A stretch of 64,000 nucleotides of DNA from Symsagittifera roscoffensis (GCF_963678635.1 NC_087064.1:62923548-62987547); one strand, 5' to 3'. Shown: positions 10,188 to 21,552, counted from the stretch's first letter. Translations and numbers: made by a program. Notes: generated from the sequence alone by a model not told the origin.

Positions 10188-10477
10188 ATTTACTGAAGGA
10201 ACATCTATCCTATTGACAAATGCAGCTTTCGCAAGACACTCGATTGAAAAATAGCTAGACCAATGGAGCTTTAAAAAGCTAGAAAACTTAGATTCGTGCA
10301 CCAACTCACCCACATTGAAAGATTTTGTGCGAAAAACTTTTTAAGATAAACAATTACAGAAAACGGCTAAACTCTGTTTCCAGAGCATTTTCTAATACTT
10401 GGATTGTGGTAATCTACCCTGATGGACACATCTTAAATTCAGCAAAACCAAAATTGCAATGGCAAAATATAAACAAC

Positions 10478-10549
10478 AGCAGGGTGGCGCAGCGGAAGCG
10501 TGCTGGGCCCATAACCCAGAGGTCGGTAGATCGAAACTACCTCCTGCTA
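10478..10549 (+). tRNA. tRNA-iMet: initiator tRNA-Met (CAT), consensus
   Basis: Identical to the consensus A copy; partner of 5,326. Confidence 0.93.
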
Positions 10550-10571
10550 GTAAAGTAAAAGAATCTATAAG

Positions 10572-10576
10572 TTTTT
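10572..10576 (+). terminator. pol III T5 terminator
   Basis: First T-run after the tRNA at 10,478. Confidence 0.75.
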
Positions 10577-10843
10577 GACAACTGCATTTTTCACAAGACA
10601 CTCGATTTAAAAATCGCTAGACCATTGGAGCTTTGAGAAGCTCTAAAAATTGTATTACTGCACCTACTCAAACACGTTGCAGGTTTTTCTGCAAAAAAAA
10701 ATTCAAAATGACAAGTACAGAAAACGACAAAACGCTGTTTCCAGAGCACTTTCTTTTAATTCGTATCGTGTTTCTTCAACCTATACGTTAACACTTTAAA
10801 TTATGATGAGCAACAACCTTTGCAATAGCACAAAGTTAGCCAG

Positions 10844-10917
10844 AGCAGCGTGGCGCAGTGGGCGCGTGATGCGACCCCCCTCACTCAGAAGCCGTAGATC
10901 GAAACCATCTCCTGCTA
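10844..10917 (+). pseudogene. type B tRNA-like, 74 nt
   Basis: Partner of 5,692. Confidence 0.87.
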
Positions 10918-11212
10918 ATTGACTGAAGTAACATCTATCCTATTGACAAATGCAGCTTCCGCAAGACACTCGATTGGAAAACAGATAGACCAATGGAGCT
11001 TTAAGTAGCTAGAAATTTAAGATTCGTGCGCCAACTCACCCACATTGAAAAATTTTGTGCTAAAAATTTAAAAAAAAAATAATTACAGAAAACGGCTAAA
11101 CGCTGTTTCCAGAGGATTTTCTAATACTTGGATTGTGGTAATCCACACTTAGGGAAACATCTTAAATTTGGGTTCGACAACACCAAAATCGTAATGGCAA
11201 AATATTCAGAAC

Positions 11213-11283
11213 AGCAGGGGGCGCAGTGGAAGCGTGCTGGGCCCATAACCTAGAGGTCGGTAGATCGAAACTACCTCCTGCTA
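11213..11283 (+). pseudogene. tRNA-iMet-like, T8 deleted
   Basis: Partner of 6,061 with the same one-base deletion. Confidence 0.75.
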
Positions 11284-11578
11284 GTTAAGTAAAAGATTAT
11301 ATAAACTTTTGACAATCGCATCTTCTACCAGACACTCGATTTAAAAATAGCTAAACCAATGGAGCTTTAAGTAGCTAGAAAACTTAGGTTCGTGCACCTA
11401 TTCACCCACTATGAAAAACTTTGTGCGAAAAACTTTTTAAAATAAACAATTACAGAAAACGGCTAAACGCTGTTTCCAGAGCATTTTCTTTTAATTCGTA
11501 TCGTGTTTCTTCAACCTATACGTTAACACTTTAAATTATGATGAGCAACAACCTTTGCAATAGCACAAAGTTAGCCAG

Positions 11579-11652
11579 AGCAGCGTGGCGCAGTGAGCGC
11601 GTGATGCGACCCCCCTCACTCAGAAGCCGTAGATCGAAACCATCTCCTGCTA
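11579..11652 (+). pseudogene. type B tRNA-like, 74 nt
   Basis: Partner of 6,427; one extra change in the D loop (AGTGAGCGCG). Confidence 0.87.
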
Positions 11653-11947
11653 ATTGACTGAAGTAACATCTATCCTATTGACAAATGCAGCTTCCGCAAG
11701 ACACTCGATTGGAAAACAGATAGACCAATGGAGCTTTAAGTAGCTAGAAATTTAAGATTCGTGCGCCAACTCACCCACATTGAAAAATTTTTTGCTAAAA
11801 ATTTTTTAAAAAAATAATTACAGAAAACGGCTAAACGCTGTTTCCAGAGGATTTTCTAATACTTGGATTGTGGTAATCCACACTTAGGGAAACATCTTAA
11901 ATTTGGGTTCGACAACACCAAAATCGCAATGGCAAAATATTCAGAAC

Positions 11948-12019
11948 AGCAGGGGGGCGCAGTGGAAGCGTGCTGGGCCCATAACCTAGAGGTCGGTAGA
12001 TCGAAACTACCTCCTGCTA
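11948..12019 (+). tRNA. tRNA-iMet: initiator tRNA-Met-like (CAT), T8G C16T C41T
   Basis: Partner of 6,796. Confidence 0.5.
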
Positions 12020-12314
12020 GTTAAGTAAAAGATTATATAAACTTTTGACAATCGCATCTTCTACAAGACACTCGATTTAAAAATAGCTAAACCAATGGAG
12101 CTTTAAGTAGCTAGAAAACTTAGGTTCGTGCACCTATTCACCCACTATGAAAAACTTTGTGCGAAAAACTTTTTAAAATAAACAATTACAGAAAACGGCT
12201 AAACGCTGTTTCCAGAGCATTTTCTTTTAATTCGTATCGTGTTTCTTCAACCTATACGTTAACACTTTAAATTATGATGAGCAACAACCTTTGCAATAGC
12301 ACAAAGTTAGCCAG

Positions 12315-12388
12315 AGCAGCGTGGCGCAGTGGGCGCGTGATGCGACCCCCCTCACTCAGAAGCCGTAGATCGAAACCATCTCCTGCTA
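12315..12388 (+). pseudogene. type B tRNA-like, 74 nt
   Basis: Partner of 7,163. Confidence 0.87.
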
Positions 12389-12682
12389 ATTGACTGAAGT
12401 AACATCTATCCTATTGACAAATGCAGCTTCCGCAAGACACTCGATTGGAAAACAGATAGACCAATGGAGCTTTAAGTAGCTAGAAATTTAAGATTCGTGC
12501 GCCAACTCACCCACATTGAAAAATTTTGTGCTAAAAATTTTTAAAAAAATAATTACAGAAAACGGCTAAACGCTGTTTCCAGAGCATTTTCTAATACTTG
12601 GATTGTTGTAATCCACCTTTATGGAAACATCTTAAACTTTGAATCAGCGAAACCAAAATCGCAATGACAAAAGATTAACAAC

Positions 12683-12754
12683 AGCAGGGGGGCGCAGTGG
12701 AAGCGTGCTGGGCACATAACCCAGAGGTCGGTAGATCGAAACTACTTCCTGCTA
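12683..12754 (+). tRNA. tRNA-iMet: initiator tRNA-Met-like (CAT), T8G C16T C33A C65T
   Basis: Partner of 7,531. Confidence 0.45.
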
Positions 12755-13060
12755 GTTAAGTAAAAGATTATATAAACTTTTGACAATCGCATCTTCTACA
12801 AGACACTCGATTTAAAAATAGCTAAGCCAATGGAGCTTTAAGTAGCTAGAAAACTTAGGTTCGTGCACCTATTCATCCACTATGAAAAACTTTGTGCGAA
12901 AAACTTTTTAAAATAAACAATTACAGAAAACGGCTAAACGCTGTTTCCAGAGCATTTTCTAATACTTTGATTGTTGTAATCCACCCTTATGGAAACATCT
13001 AGAAACATCTTAAACTTTGAATCAGCAAAACCAAAATCGCAATGACAAAAGATTAACAAC

Positions 13061-13132
13061 AGCAGGGTGGCGAAGCGGAAGCGTGCTGGGCCCATAACCC
13101 AGAGGTCAGTAGATCGAAACTACCTCCTGCTA
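13061..13132 (+). tRNA. tRNA-iMet: initiator tRNA-Met-like (CAT), C13A G49A
   Basis: Partner of 7,909; no proximal T-run. Confidence 0.5.
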
Positions 13133-13438
13133 GTTAAGTAAAGGCACATCTAACCATTTGATAATTGCAGCTTTCACAAGACACTCGGTTTGAAAATAGC
13201 TAGACCAAAGGAGCTTTAAGTAGCTAGAAAACTTAGATTCGTGCACCAACTCACCCACATTGAAAGATTTTGTGCGAAAAACTTTTTAAAATAAACAATT
13301 ACAGAAAACGGCTAAACGCTGTTTCCAGAGCATTTTCTAATACTTGGATTGTTGTAATCCACCCTTATGGAAACATCTAGAAACATCATAAACTTTGAAT
13401 CAGCAAAACCAAAATCGCAATGACAAAAGATGAACAAC

Positions 13439-13510
13439 AGCAGGGTGGCGAAGCGGAAGCGTGCTGGGCCAATAACCCAGAGGTCAGTAGATCGAAACTA
13501 CCTCCTGCTA
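13439..13510 (+). tRNA. iMet-like tRNA with AAT anticodon
   Basis: Partner of 8,287 (C13A G49A) plus C34A, which is absent from the partner. The AAT anticodon therefore arose or was copied in after the 5,152-bp duplication. No proximal T-run. Confidence 0.55.
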
Positions 13511-13800
13511 GTTAAGTAAAGGCACATCTAACCATTTGATAATTGCAGATTTCACAAGACACTCGATTTGAAAATAGCTAGACCAATGGAGCTTTAAGTA
13601 GCTAGAAAACTTAGATTCGTGCACCAACTCACCCACATTGAAAGATATTGTGCGAAAAACTTTTTAAGATAAACAATTACAGAAAACGGCTAAACGCTGT
13701 CTCCAGAGCATTTTCTAATACTTGGATTGTGGTAATCTACCCTGATGGAAACATCTTAAATTCAGCAAAACCAAAAATGCAATGGCAAAATATTAACAAC

Positions 13801-13872
13801 AGCAGGGTGGCGCAGCGGAAGCGTAATGGGACCATAACCCAGAGGTCGGATGATCGACACTACCTCCTGCTA
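13801..13872 (+). pseudogene. degenerate tRNA-iMet-like
   Basis: G26A, C27A, C32A and a rearranged T arm (GGATG with loop ATCGACA) break the fold and the B-box region, though CAT remains. T5 tract follows. Confidence 0.7.
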
Positions 13873-14161
13873 GTAAAGTAAAAGAACCTATAACTTTTTG
13901 ACAACTGCATCTTTCACAAGACACTCGATTTAAAAATAGCTAGACCATTGGAGATTTGAGAAGCTATAAAAATTGTATTACTGCCCCTACTCAAACACGT
14001 TGCAGGTTTTTTCTGCAAAAAAAATCAAAATGACACAGAAAACGACAAAACGCTGTTTCCAGAGCACTTTCTTTTAATTCGTATCGTGTTTCTTCAACCT
14101 ATTCGTTAACACTTTAAATTATGATGAGCAACAACCTTTGCAATAGCACAATGTTAGCCAG

Positions 14162-14235
14162 AGCAGCGTGGCGCAGCGGGCACGTGATGCGACCCCCCTC
14201 ACTCAGAAGCCGTAGATCGAAACCATCTCCTGCTA
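14162..14235 (+). pseudogene. type B tRNA-like, 74 nt
   Basis: Extra C in the C-run; D loop GCGGGCACGTG. Confidence 0.87.
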
Positions 14236-14529
14236 ATTTACTGAAATAACATCTATCCTATTGACAAATGCAGCTTTCGCAAGACACTCGATTAGAAAAC
14301 AGCTAGACCAATGGAGCTTTAAGTAGCTAGAAAACTTAGATTCGTGCGCCAACTCACCCACATTGAAAAATGTTGTGCTAAAAATTAAAAAAATAATAAT
14401 TACAGAAAACGGCTAAACGCTGATTCCAGAGCAATTTCTAATACTTGGATTGTGGTAATCCACACTTAGGGAAATATCTTAAATTTTGGTTCGCCAAAAC
14501 CGAAATCGCAATGGCATATCATTCAGAAC

Positions 14530-14601
14530 AGCAGGGTGGCGCAGCGGAAGAGTGCTGGGCCCATAGCCCAGAGGTCGGTAGATCAAAACTACCTCCTGCT
14601 A
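14530..14601 (+). pseudogene. tRNA-iMet-like, D-stem and B-box changes
   Basis: C23A breaks the D stem, A38G changes the anticodon loop, G57A alters the B-box region. T6 tract follows. Confidence 0.6.
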
Positions 14602-14896
14602 GTAAAGTAAAATATTATATAATTTTTTGAAAATCGCATCTTTTACAAGACACTCGATTTAAAAATAGCTAGACCAATGGAGCTTTAAGTAGCTAGAAAA
14701 CTTAGGTTCGTGCACTTACTCACCCACTATGAAAAATTTTGTGCGAAAAACTTTTTAAAATAAACAATTACAGAAAACGGCTAAACGCTGTTTCCAGAGC
14801 ATTTTCTAATACTTGGATTGTGGTAATCTACCCTTATGGAAACATCTTAAATTTTGGTTCAGCAAAACCAAAATCACAATGAAAAAATATTAAACC

Positions 14897-14968
14897 AGCA
14901 GGGTGGCGCAGCGGAAGCGTGCTGGGCCCATAACCCAGAGGTCGGTAGATCGAAACCTTCTCCTGTTA
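14897..14968 (+). pseudogene. tRNA-iMet-like, T stem broken
   Basis: The 3' T-stem strand reads CCTTC and the acceptor ends TGTTA. The anticodon arm is intact. No proximal T-run. Confidence 0.6.
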
Positions 14969-15261
14969 GTTAAGTAAAGGAACATATAGCATTATGAAAA
15001 CTGCAGCATTCACAAGACACTCGATTTAAAAATAGCTAGACCAATGGAGCTTTAAGTAGCTATTAAAATTGTATTCGTGCACCTACTCAATCACGTTGCA
15101 GATTTTTCTGCAAAAAAAATACAAAAAGACAAATACAGAAAACGACAAAACGCTGTTTCCAGAGCACTTTCTTTTAATTCGTATCGTATTTCTTCAACAT
15201 ATACGTTATCACTTAAAATTATGATCAGCAACAATCTTTGCAATAGCACGACATAAACCAG

Positions 15262-15334
15262 AGCAGCGTGGCGCAGCGGGAGCGTGATGCGACCCCCTCA
15301 CTCAGAAGCCGTGGATCGAAACCATCTCCTGCTA
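15262..15334 (+). pseudogene. type B tRNA-like
   Basis: Identical to the B consensus. The following spacer has a short deletion (AGCTGAAGTAGC), so the unit is about 17 bp shorter. Confidence 0.88.
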
Positions 15335-15609
15335 ATTTGTTGAAGTAACATCTATCCTATTGACAAATGCAGCTTTCGCAAGACACTCGATTGAAAAATA
15401 GCTGAAGTAGCTAGAAAACTTAGATTCGTGCACCAACTCACCCACTTTGAAAGATTTTGTGCGAAAAACTTTTTAAGATAAACAATTACAGAAAACGGCT
15501 AAACGCTGTTTCCAGAGCAATTTCTAATACTTGGATTGTGGTAATCAACCCTTATGGAAACATCTTAAATTCAGCAAAACCAAAATCGCAATGACAAAAT
15601 ATTAACAAC

Positions 15610-15681
15610 AGCAGGGTGGCGCAGCGGAAGCGTGCTGGGCCCATAACCCAGAGGTCGGTAGATCGAAACTACCTCCTGCTA
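15610..15681 (+). tRNA. tRNA-iMet: initiator tRNA-Met (CAT), consensus
   Basis: Identical to the consensus A copy. Confidence 0.93.
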
Positions 15682-15703
15682 GTAAAGTAAAAGAACATAT
15701 AAC

Positions 15704-15708
15704 TTTTT
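15704..15708 (+). terminator. pol III T5 terminator
   Basis: First T-run after the tRNA at 15,610. Confidence 0.75.
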
Positions 15709-15976
15709 GACAATTGCATCTTTCACAAGACACTCGATTTAAAAATAGCTAGACCATTGGACCTTTGAGAAGCTATAAAAATTGTATTCCTGCACCTATT
15801 TAAACACGTTGCAGGTTTTTCTGCAAAAAAACAATTCAAAATGACAAGTACAGAAAACGACAAAACGCTGTTTCCAGAGCACTTTCTTTTAATTCCTATC
15901 GTGTTTCTTCAACCTATACGTTAACACTTTAAATTATTATCAACAACAATCTTTGCAATAGCACAATATTAGCCAG

Positions 15977-16049
15977 AGGAGCGTGGCGCAGCGGGAGCGT
16001 GATGCGACCCCCTCACTCAGAAGCCGTGGATCGAAACCATCTCCTGCTA
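15977..16049 (+). pseudogene. type B tRNA-like
   Basis: C3G (AGGAGCG). First of seven consecutive B sequences with no A unit between. Confidence 0.87.
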
Positions 16050-16341
16050 ATTTACTGAAGTAACATCTATCCTATTGAAAAATGCAGCTTTCGCAAGACA
16101 CTCGATTTAAAAATAGCTAGACCAATGGAGCTTTAAGTAGCTATTAAAACTGTATTCGTGCACCTACTCAATCACGTTGCAGATTTTTCTGCAAAAAAAT
16201 ACAAAATGACAAATACAGAAAACGACAAAACGCTGTTTCCAGAGCACTTTCTTTTAATTCGTATCGTGTTTCTTCAACATATACGTTATCACTTTAAATT
16301 ATGATCAGCAACAATCTTTGCAATAGCACAATATTAGCCAG

Positions 16342-16414
16342 AGGAGCGTGGCGCAGCGGGACCGTGATGCGACCCCCTCACTCAGAAGCCGTAGATCGAA
16401 ACCATCTCCTGCTA
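16342..16414 (+). pseudogene. type B tRNA-like
   Basis: C3G; D-arm change GGGACCGTG. Confidence 0.87.
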
Positions 16415-16707
16415 ATTTACTGAAGTAACATCTATCCTATTGACAAATGCAGCTTTCGCAAGACACTCGATTTAAAAATAGCTAGACCAATGGAGCTTTA
16501 AGTAGCTATTAAAACTGTATTCGTGCACCTACTCAATCACGTTGCAGATTTTTCTGCAAAAAAATTACAAAATGACAAATACAGAAAAAGACAAAACGCT
16601 GTTTCCAGAGCGCTTTATTTTAATTCGTATCGTGTTTCTTCAACATATACGTTATCACTTTAAATTATGATCAGCAACAATCTTTGCAATAGCACAATAT
16701 CAGCCAG

Positions 16708-16760
16708 AGCAGTGTGGCGCAGCGGGAGCGTGATGCGACCCCCTCACTCAGAATGCGTGG
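16708..16760 (+). pseudogene. truncated B tRNA-like fused to the next
   Basis: The first 53 nt of a B tRNA-like sequence, cut in the T arm (GAATGCGTGG) and joined without spacer to the complete B sequence at 16,761. About one unit length was lost by recombination at a GTGGA/GAGGA-type match. Confidence 0.9.
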
Positions 16761-16833
16761 AGGAGCGTGGCGCAGCGGAAGCGTGATGCGACCCCCTCAC
16801 TCAGAAGCCGTGGATCGAAACCATCTCCTGCTA
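16761..16833 (+). pseudogene. type B tRNA-like, downstream half of fusion
   Basis: Complete B sequence with C3G and GCGGAAGCG; directly abuts the truncated copy. Confidence 0.88.
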
Positions 16834-17125
16834 ATTTACTGAAGTAACATCTATCCTATTGACAAATGCAGCTTTCGCAAGACACTCGATTTAAAAATAG
16901 CTAGACTAATGGAGCTTTAAGTAGCTATTAAAACTGTATTCGTGCACCTACTCAATCACGTTGCAGATTTTTCTGCAAAAAAATACAAAATGACAAATAC
17001 AGAAAACGACAAAACGCTGTTTCCAGAGCACTTTCTTTTAATTCGTATCGTGTTTCTTCAACATATACGTTATCACTTTAAATTATGATCAGCAACAATC
17101 TTTGCAATAGCACAATATTAGCCAG

Positions 17126-17198
17126 AGGAGCGTGGCGCAGCGGGAGCGTGATGCGACCCCCTCACTCAGAAGCCGTGGATCGAAACCATCTCCTGCTA
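17126..17198 (+). pseudogene. type B tRNA-like
   Basis: C3G. Confidence 0.87.
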
Positions 17199-17492
17199 AT
17201 TTACTGAAGTAACATCTATCCTATTGACAAATGCAGCTTTCGCAAGACACTCGATTTAAAAATAGCTAGACCAATGGAGCTTTAAGTAGCTATTAAAACT
17301 GTATTCGTGCACCTACTCAATCACGTTGCAGATTTTTCCGCAAAAAAAAATACAAAATGACAAATACAGAAAACGACAAAACGCTGTTTCCAGAGCGCTT
17401 TCTTTTAATTCGTATCGTGTTTCTTCAACATATACGTTATCAATTTAAATTATGATCAGCAACAATCTTTGCAATAGCACAATATTAGCCAG

Positions 17493-17565
17493 AGGAGCGT
17501 GGCTTAGCGGGAGCGTGATGCGACCCCCTCACTCAGAAGCCGTGGATCGAAATCATCTCCTGCTA
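17493..17565 (+). pseudogene. type B tRNA-like, A-box altered
   Basis: C3G and TGGCTTAGCGG in the A-box region; AAATCATC in the T arm. Confidence 0.85.
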
Positions 17566-17860
17566 ATTTACTGAAGTAACATCTATCCTATTGATAAATG
17601 CATCTTTCACAAGACACTTGATTTAAAATTAGCTAGACCATTGGAGCTTTGAGAAGCTATAAAAATTGTATTCCTGCACCTACTCAAACACGTTGCAGGT
17701 TTTTCTGCAAAAAGAAAATTCAAAATGACAAGTACAGAAAACGACAAAACGCTGTTTCCAGAGCACTTTCTTTTAATTCGTATCGTGTTTCTTCAACATA
17801 TACGTTATCACTTTAAATTATGATCAGCAACAATCTTTGCAATAGCACAATATCAGCCAG

Positions 17861-17933
17861 AGCAGTGTGGCGCAGCGGGAGCGTGATGCGACCCCCTCAC
17901 TCAGAAGCCGTGGATCGAAACCATCTCCTGCTA
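17861..17933 (+). pseudogene. type B tRNA-like
   Basis: C6T (AGCAGTG). Confidence 0.87.
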
Positions 17934-18228
17934 ATTTACTGAAGTAACATCTATCCTATTGACAAATGCAGCTTTCGCAAGACACTCGATTGAAAAATAG
18001 CTAGACCAATGGAGCTTTAAAAAGCTAGAAAACTTAGATTCGTGCATCAACTCACCCACATTGAAAGATTTTGTGCGAAAAACTTTTTAAGATAAACAAT
18101 TACAGAAAACGGCTAAACGCTGTTTCCAGAGCATTTTCTAATACTTGGATTGTGGTAATCTACCCTTATGGAAACATCTTAAATTTTGGTTCAGCAAAAC
18201 CAAAATCGCAATGAAAAAATATTAAACC

Positions 18229-18300
18229 AGCAGGGTGGCTCAGCGGAAGCGTGCTGGGCCCATAACAAAGAGGTCGGTAGATCAAAACTACCTCATGCTA
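18229..18300 (+). pseudogene. tRNA-iMet-like, anticodon stem broken
   Basis: 3' anticodon strand CAAAG instead of CCCAG removes two of the three conserved G:C pairs; also G12T, G57A, C68A. T5 tract follows. Confidence 0.75.
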
Positions 18301-18592
18301 GAAAAGTAAAAGAACATATAACTTTTTGACAATTGCATATTTCACAAGACACTCGATTTAAAATTAGCTAGACCATTGGAGCTTTGAGAAGCTATAAAAA
18401 TTGTATTCCTGCACCTACTCAAACACGTTGCAGGTTTTTCTGCAAAAAAAATCAAAATGACAAGTACAGAAAACGACAAAACGCTGTTTCCAGAGCACTT
18501 TCTTTTAATTCGTATCGTGTTTCTTCAACATATACGTTATCACTTTAAATTATGATCAGCAACAATCTTTGCAATAGCACAATATCAGCCAG

Positions 18593-18665
18593 AGCAGTGT
18601 GGCGCAGCGGGAGCGTGATGCGACCCCCTCACTCAGAAGCCGTGGATCGAAACCATCTCCTGCTA
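18593..18665 (+). pseudogene. type B tRNA-like
   Basis: C6T; repeat of the copy at 17,861. Confidence 0.87.
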
Positions 18666-18960
18666 ATTTACTGAAGTAACATCTATCCTATTGACAAATG
18701 CAGCTTTCGCAAGACACTCGATTGAAAAATAGCTAGACCAATGGAGCTTTAAAAAGCTAGAAAACTTAGATTCGTGCATCAACTCACCCACATTGAAAGA
18801 TTTTGTGCGAAAAACTTTTTAAGATAAACAATTACAGAAAACGGCTAAACGCTGTTTCCAGAGCATTTTCTAATACTTGGATTGTGGTAATCTACCCTTA
18901 TGGAAACATCTTAAATTTTGGTTCAGCAAAACCAAAATCGCAATGAAAAAATATTAAACC

Positions 18961-19032
18961 AGCAGGGTGGCTCAGCGGAAGCGTGCTGGGCCCATAACAA
19001 AGAGGTCGGTAGATCAAAACTACCTCATGCTA
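18961..19032 (+). pseudogene. tRNA-iMet-like, anticodon stem broken
   Basis: Same changes as the copy at 18,229, 732 bp earlier. Confidence 0.75.
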
Positions 19033-19324
19033 GAAAAGTAAAAGAACATATAACTTTTTGACAATTGCATATTTCACAAGACACTCGATTTAAAATTAGC
19101 TAGACCATTGGAGCTTTGAGAAGCTATAAAAATTGTATTCCTGCACCTACTCAAACACGTTGCAGGTTTTTCTGCAAAAAAAATCAAAATGACAAGTACA
19201 GAAAACGACAAAACGCTGTTTCCAGAGCACTTTCTTTTAATTCGTATCGTGTTTCTTCAACATATACGTTATCACTTTAAATTATGATCAGCAACAATCT
19301 TTGCAATAGCACAATATCAGCCAG

Positions 19325-19377
19325 AGCAGTGTGGCGCAGCGGGAGCGTGATGCGACCCCCTCACTCAGAAGCCGTGG
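19325..19377 (+). pseudogene. truncated B tRNA-like fused to the next
   Basis: Same 53-nt truncation as at 16,708, here ending GAAGCCGTGG; 2,617-bp partner. Confidence 0.9.
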
Positions 19378-19450
19378 AGGAGCGTGGCGCAGCGGAAGCG
19401 TGATGCGACCCCCTCACTCAGAAGCCGTGGATCGAAACCATCTCCTGCTA
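19378..19450 (+). pseudogene. type B tRNA-like, downstream half of fusion
   Basis: Complete B sequence joined directly to the truncated copy; partner of 16,761. Confidence 0.88.
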
Positions 19451-19742
19451 ATTTACTGAAGTAACATCTATCCTATTGACAAATGCAGCTTTCGCAAGAC
19501 ACTCGATTTAAAAATAGCTAGACTAATGGAGCTTTAAGTAGCTATTAAAACTGTATTCGTGCACCTACTCAATCACGTTGCAGATTTTTCTGTAAAAAAA
19601 TACAAAATGACAAATACAGAAAACGACAAAACGCTGTTTCCAGAGCACTTTCTTTTAATTCGTATCGTGTTTCTTCAACATATACGTTATCACTTTAAAT
19701 TATGATCAGCAACAATCTTTGTAATAGCACAATATTAGCCAG

Positions 19743-19815
19743 AGGAGCGTGGCGCAGCGGGAGCGTGATGCGACCCCCTCACTCAGAAGCCGTGGGTCGA
19801 AACCATCTCCTGCTA
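19743..19815 (+). pseudogene. type B tRNA-like
   Basis: C3G; GTGGGTCG in the T arm. Partner of 17,126. Confidence 0.87.
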
Positions 19816-20108
19816 ATTTACTGAAGTAACATCTATCCTATTGACAAATGCAGCTTTCGCAAGACACTCGATTTAAAAATAGCTAGACCAATGAAGCTTT
19901 AAGTAGCTATTAAAACTGTATTCGTGCACCTACTCAATCACGTTGCAGATTTTTCTGCAAAAAAAATACAAAATGACAAATACAGAAAACGACAAAACGC
20001 TGTTTCCAGAGCGCTTTCTTTTAATTCGTATCGTGTTTCTTCAACATATACGTTATCAATTTAAATTATGATCAGCAACAATCTTTGCAATAGCACAATA
20101 TTAGCCAG

Positions 20109-20181
20109 AGGGGCGTGGTTTAGCGGGAGCGTGATGCGACCCCCTCACTCAGAAGCCGTGGATCGAAACCATCTCCTGCTA
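20109..20181 (+). pseudogene. type B tRNA-like, A-box altered
   Basis: AGGGGCG acceptor and TGGTTTAGCGG in the A-box region; partner of 17,493. Confidence 0.85.
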
Positions 20182-20476
20182 ATTTACTGAAGTAACATCT
20201 ATCCTATTGATAAATGCATCTTTCACAAGACACTTGATTTAAAATTAGCTAGACCATTGGAGCTTTGAGAAGCTATAAAAATTGTATTCCTGCACCTACT
20301 CAAACACGTTGCAGGTTTTTCTGCAAAAAGAAAATTCAAAATGACAAGTACAGAAAACGACAAAACGCTGTTTCCAGAGCACTTTCTTTTAATTCGTATC
20401 GTGTTTCTTCAACATATACGTTATCACTTTAAATTATGATCAGCAACAATCTTTGCAATAGCACAATATTAGCCAG

Positions 20477-20520
20477 AGCAGTGTGGTGCAGCGGGAGCGT
20501 GATGCGACCCCCTCCTGCTA
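20477..20520 (+). pseudogene. B tRNA-like with T arm deleted
   Basis: 44 nt. The stretch from CACTCAGAAG to CCATCT is missing, so ACCCCCTC runs straight into CTGCTA and the B box is gone. The deletion lies between short CTC-type repeats. Confidence 0.88.
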
Positions 20521-20815
20521 ATTTACTGAAGTAACATCTATCCTATTGACAAATGCAGCTTTCGCAAGACAATCGATTGAAAAATAGCTAGACCAATGGA
20601 GCTTTAAAAAGCTAGAAAACTTAGATTCGTGCATCAACTCACCCACATTGAAAGATTTTGTGCGAAAAACTTTTTAAGATAAACAATTACAGAAAACGGC
20701 TAAACGCTGTTTCCAGAGCATTTTCTAATACTTGGATTGTGGTAATCTACCCTTATGGAAACATCTTAAATTTTGGTTCAGCAAAACCAAAATCGCAATG
20801 AAAAAATATTACACC

Positions 20816-20887
20816 AGCAGGGTGGCGCAGCGGAAGCGTGCTGGGCCCATAACAAAGAGGTCGGTAGATCGAAACTACCTCATGCTA
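20816..20887 (+). pseudogene. tRNA-iMet-like, anticodon stem broken
   Basis: CAAAG 3' anticodon strand and C68A; D arm and T loop are intact, unlike the related copies at 18,229 and 18,961. Confidence 0.7.
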
Positions 20888-21182
20888 GTAAAGTAAAAGA
20901 ACATATAACTTTTTGACAATTGCATATTTCACAAGACACTCGATTTAAAATTAGCTAGACCATTGGAGCTTTGAGAAGCTATAAAAATTGTATTCCTGCA
21001 CCTACTCAAACACGTTGCAGGTTTTTCTGCAAAAAGAAAATTCAAAATGACAAGTACAGAAAACGACAAAACGCTGTTTCCAGAGCACTTTCTTTTAATT
21101 CGTATCGTGTTTCTTCAACCTATACGTTAACACTTTAAATTATTATCAACAACAAACTTTGCAATAGCACAATGTTAGCCAG

Positions 21183-21256
21183 AGGAGCGTGGCGCAGCGG
21201 GAGCGTGATGCGACCCCCCTCACTCAGAAGCCGTGGATCGAAACCATCTACTGCTA
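21183..21256 (+). pseudogene. type B tRNA-like, 74 nt
   Basis: C3G, extra C, CATCTACTG at the 3' side. Confidence 0.87.
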
Positions 21257-21552
21257 ATTTACTGAAGTAACATCTATCCTATTGACAAATGCAGCTTTCG
21301 CAAGAAACTCGATTGAAAAATAGCTAGACCAATGGAGCTTTAAGTAGCTAGAAAACTTAGATTCGTGCACCAATGCACCCACATTGAAAGATTTTGCGCG
21401 AAAAACTTTTTAAGATAAACAATTACAGAAAACGGCTAAACGCTGTTTCCAGAGCATTTTCTAATACTTGGATTGTAGTAGTCTACCCTTATGGAAATAT
21501 CTAAAACTTTGGTTCAGCAAAACCAAAATTGCAATGGCAAATTAGTAACAAC

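Larger units (their letters stand above)
8850..13824 (+). repeat. 5,152-bp tandem duplication, copy 2
   Basis: Second copy of the 3,698-8,672 block. All fourteen tRNA-like units sit exactly 5,152 bp after their partners. Differences are few, for example G to A in the B unit at 11,579 and C34A in the A unit at 13,439. Identity ends inside the A unit at 13,801, whose tRNA is heavily altered. Confidence 0.9.
16620..18500 (+). repeat. 2,617-bp-offset duplication, copy 1
   Basis: Contains the fused double-B unit, three C3G B units, a C6T B unit and an A unit with a broken anticodon stem. The same order recurs about 2,617 bp later. Within it, the block near 17,861-18,592 is also repeated at once at 18,593-19,324. 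End points are approximate. Confidence 0.8.
19240..21035 (+). repeat. 2,617-bp-offset duplication, copy 2
   Basis: Repeats the unit order of 16,620-18,500. It differs by an internal deletion in the B unit at 20,477, which shifts the later offset to about 2,587 bp. End points are approximate. Confidence 0.8.
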
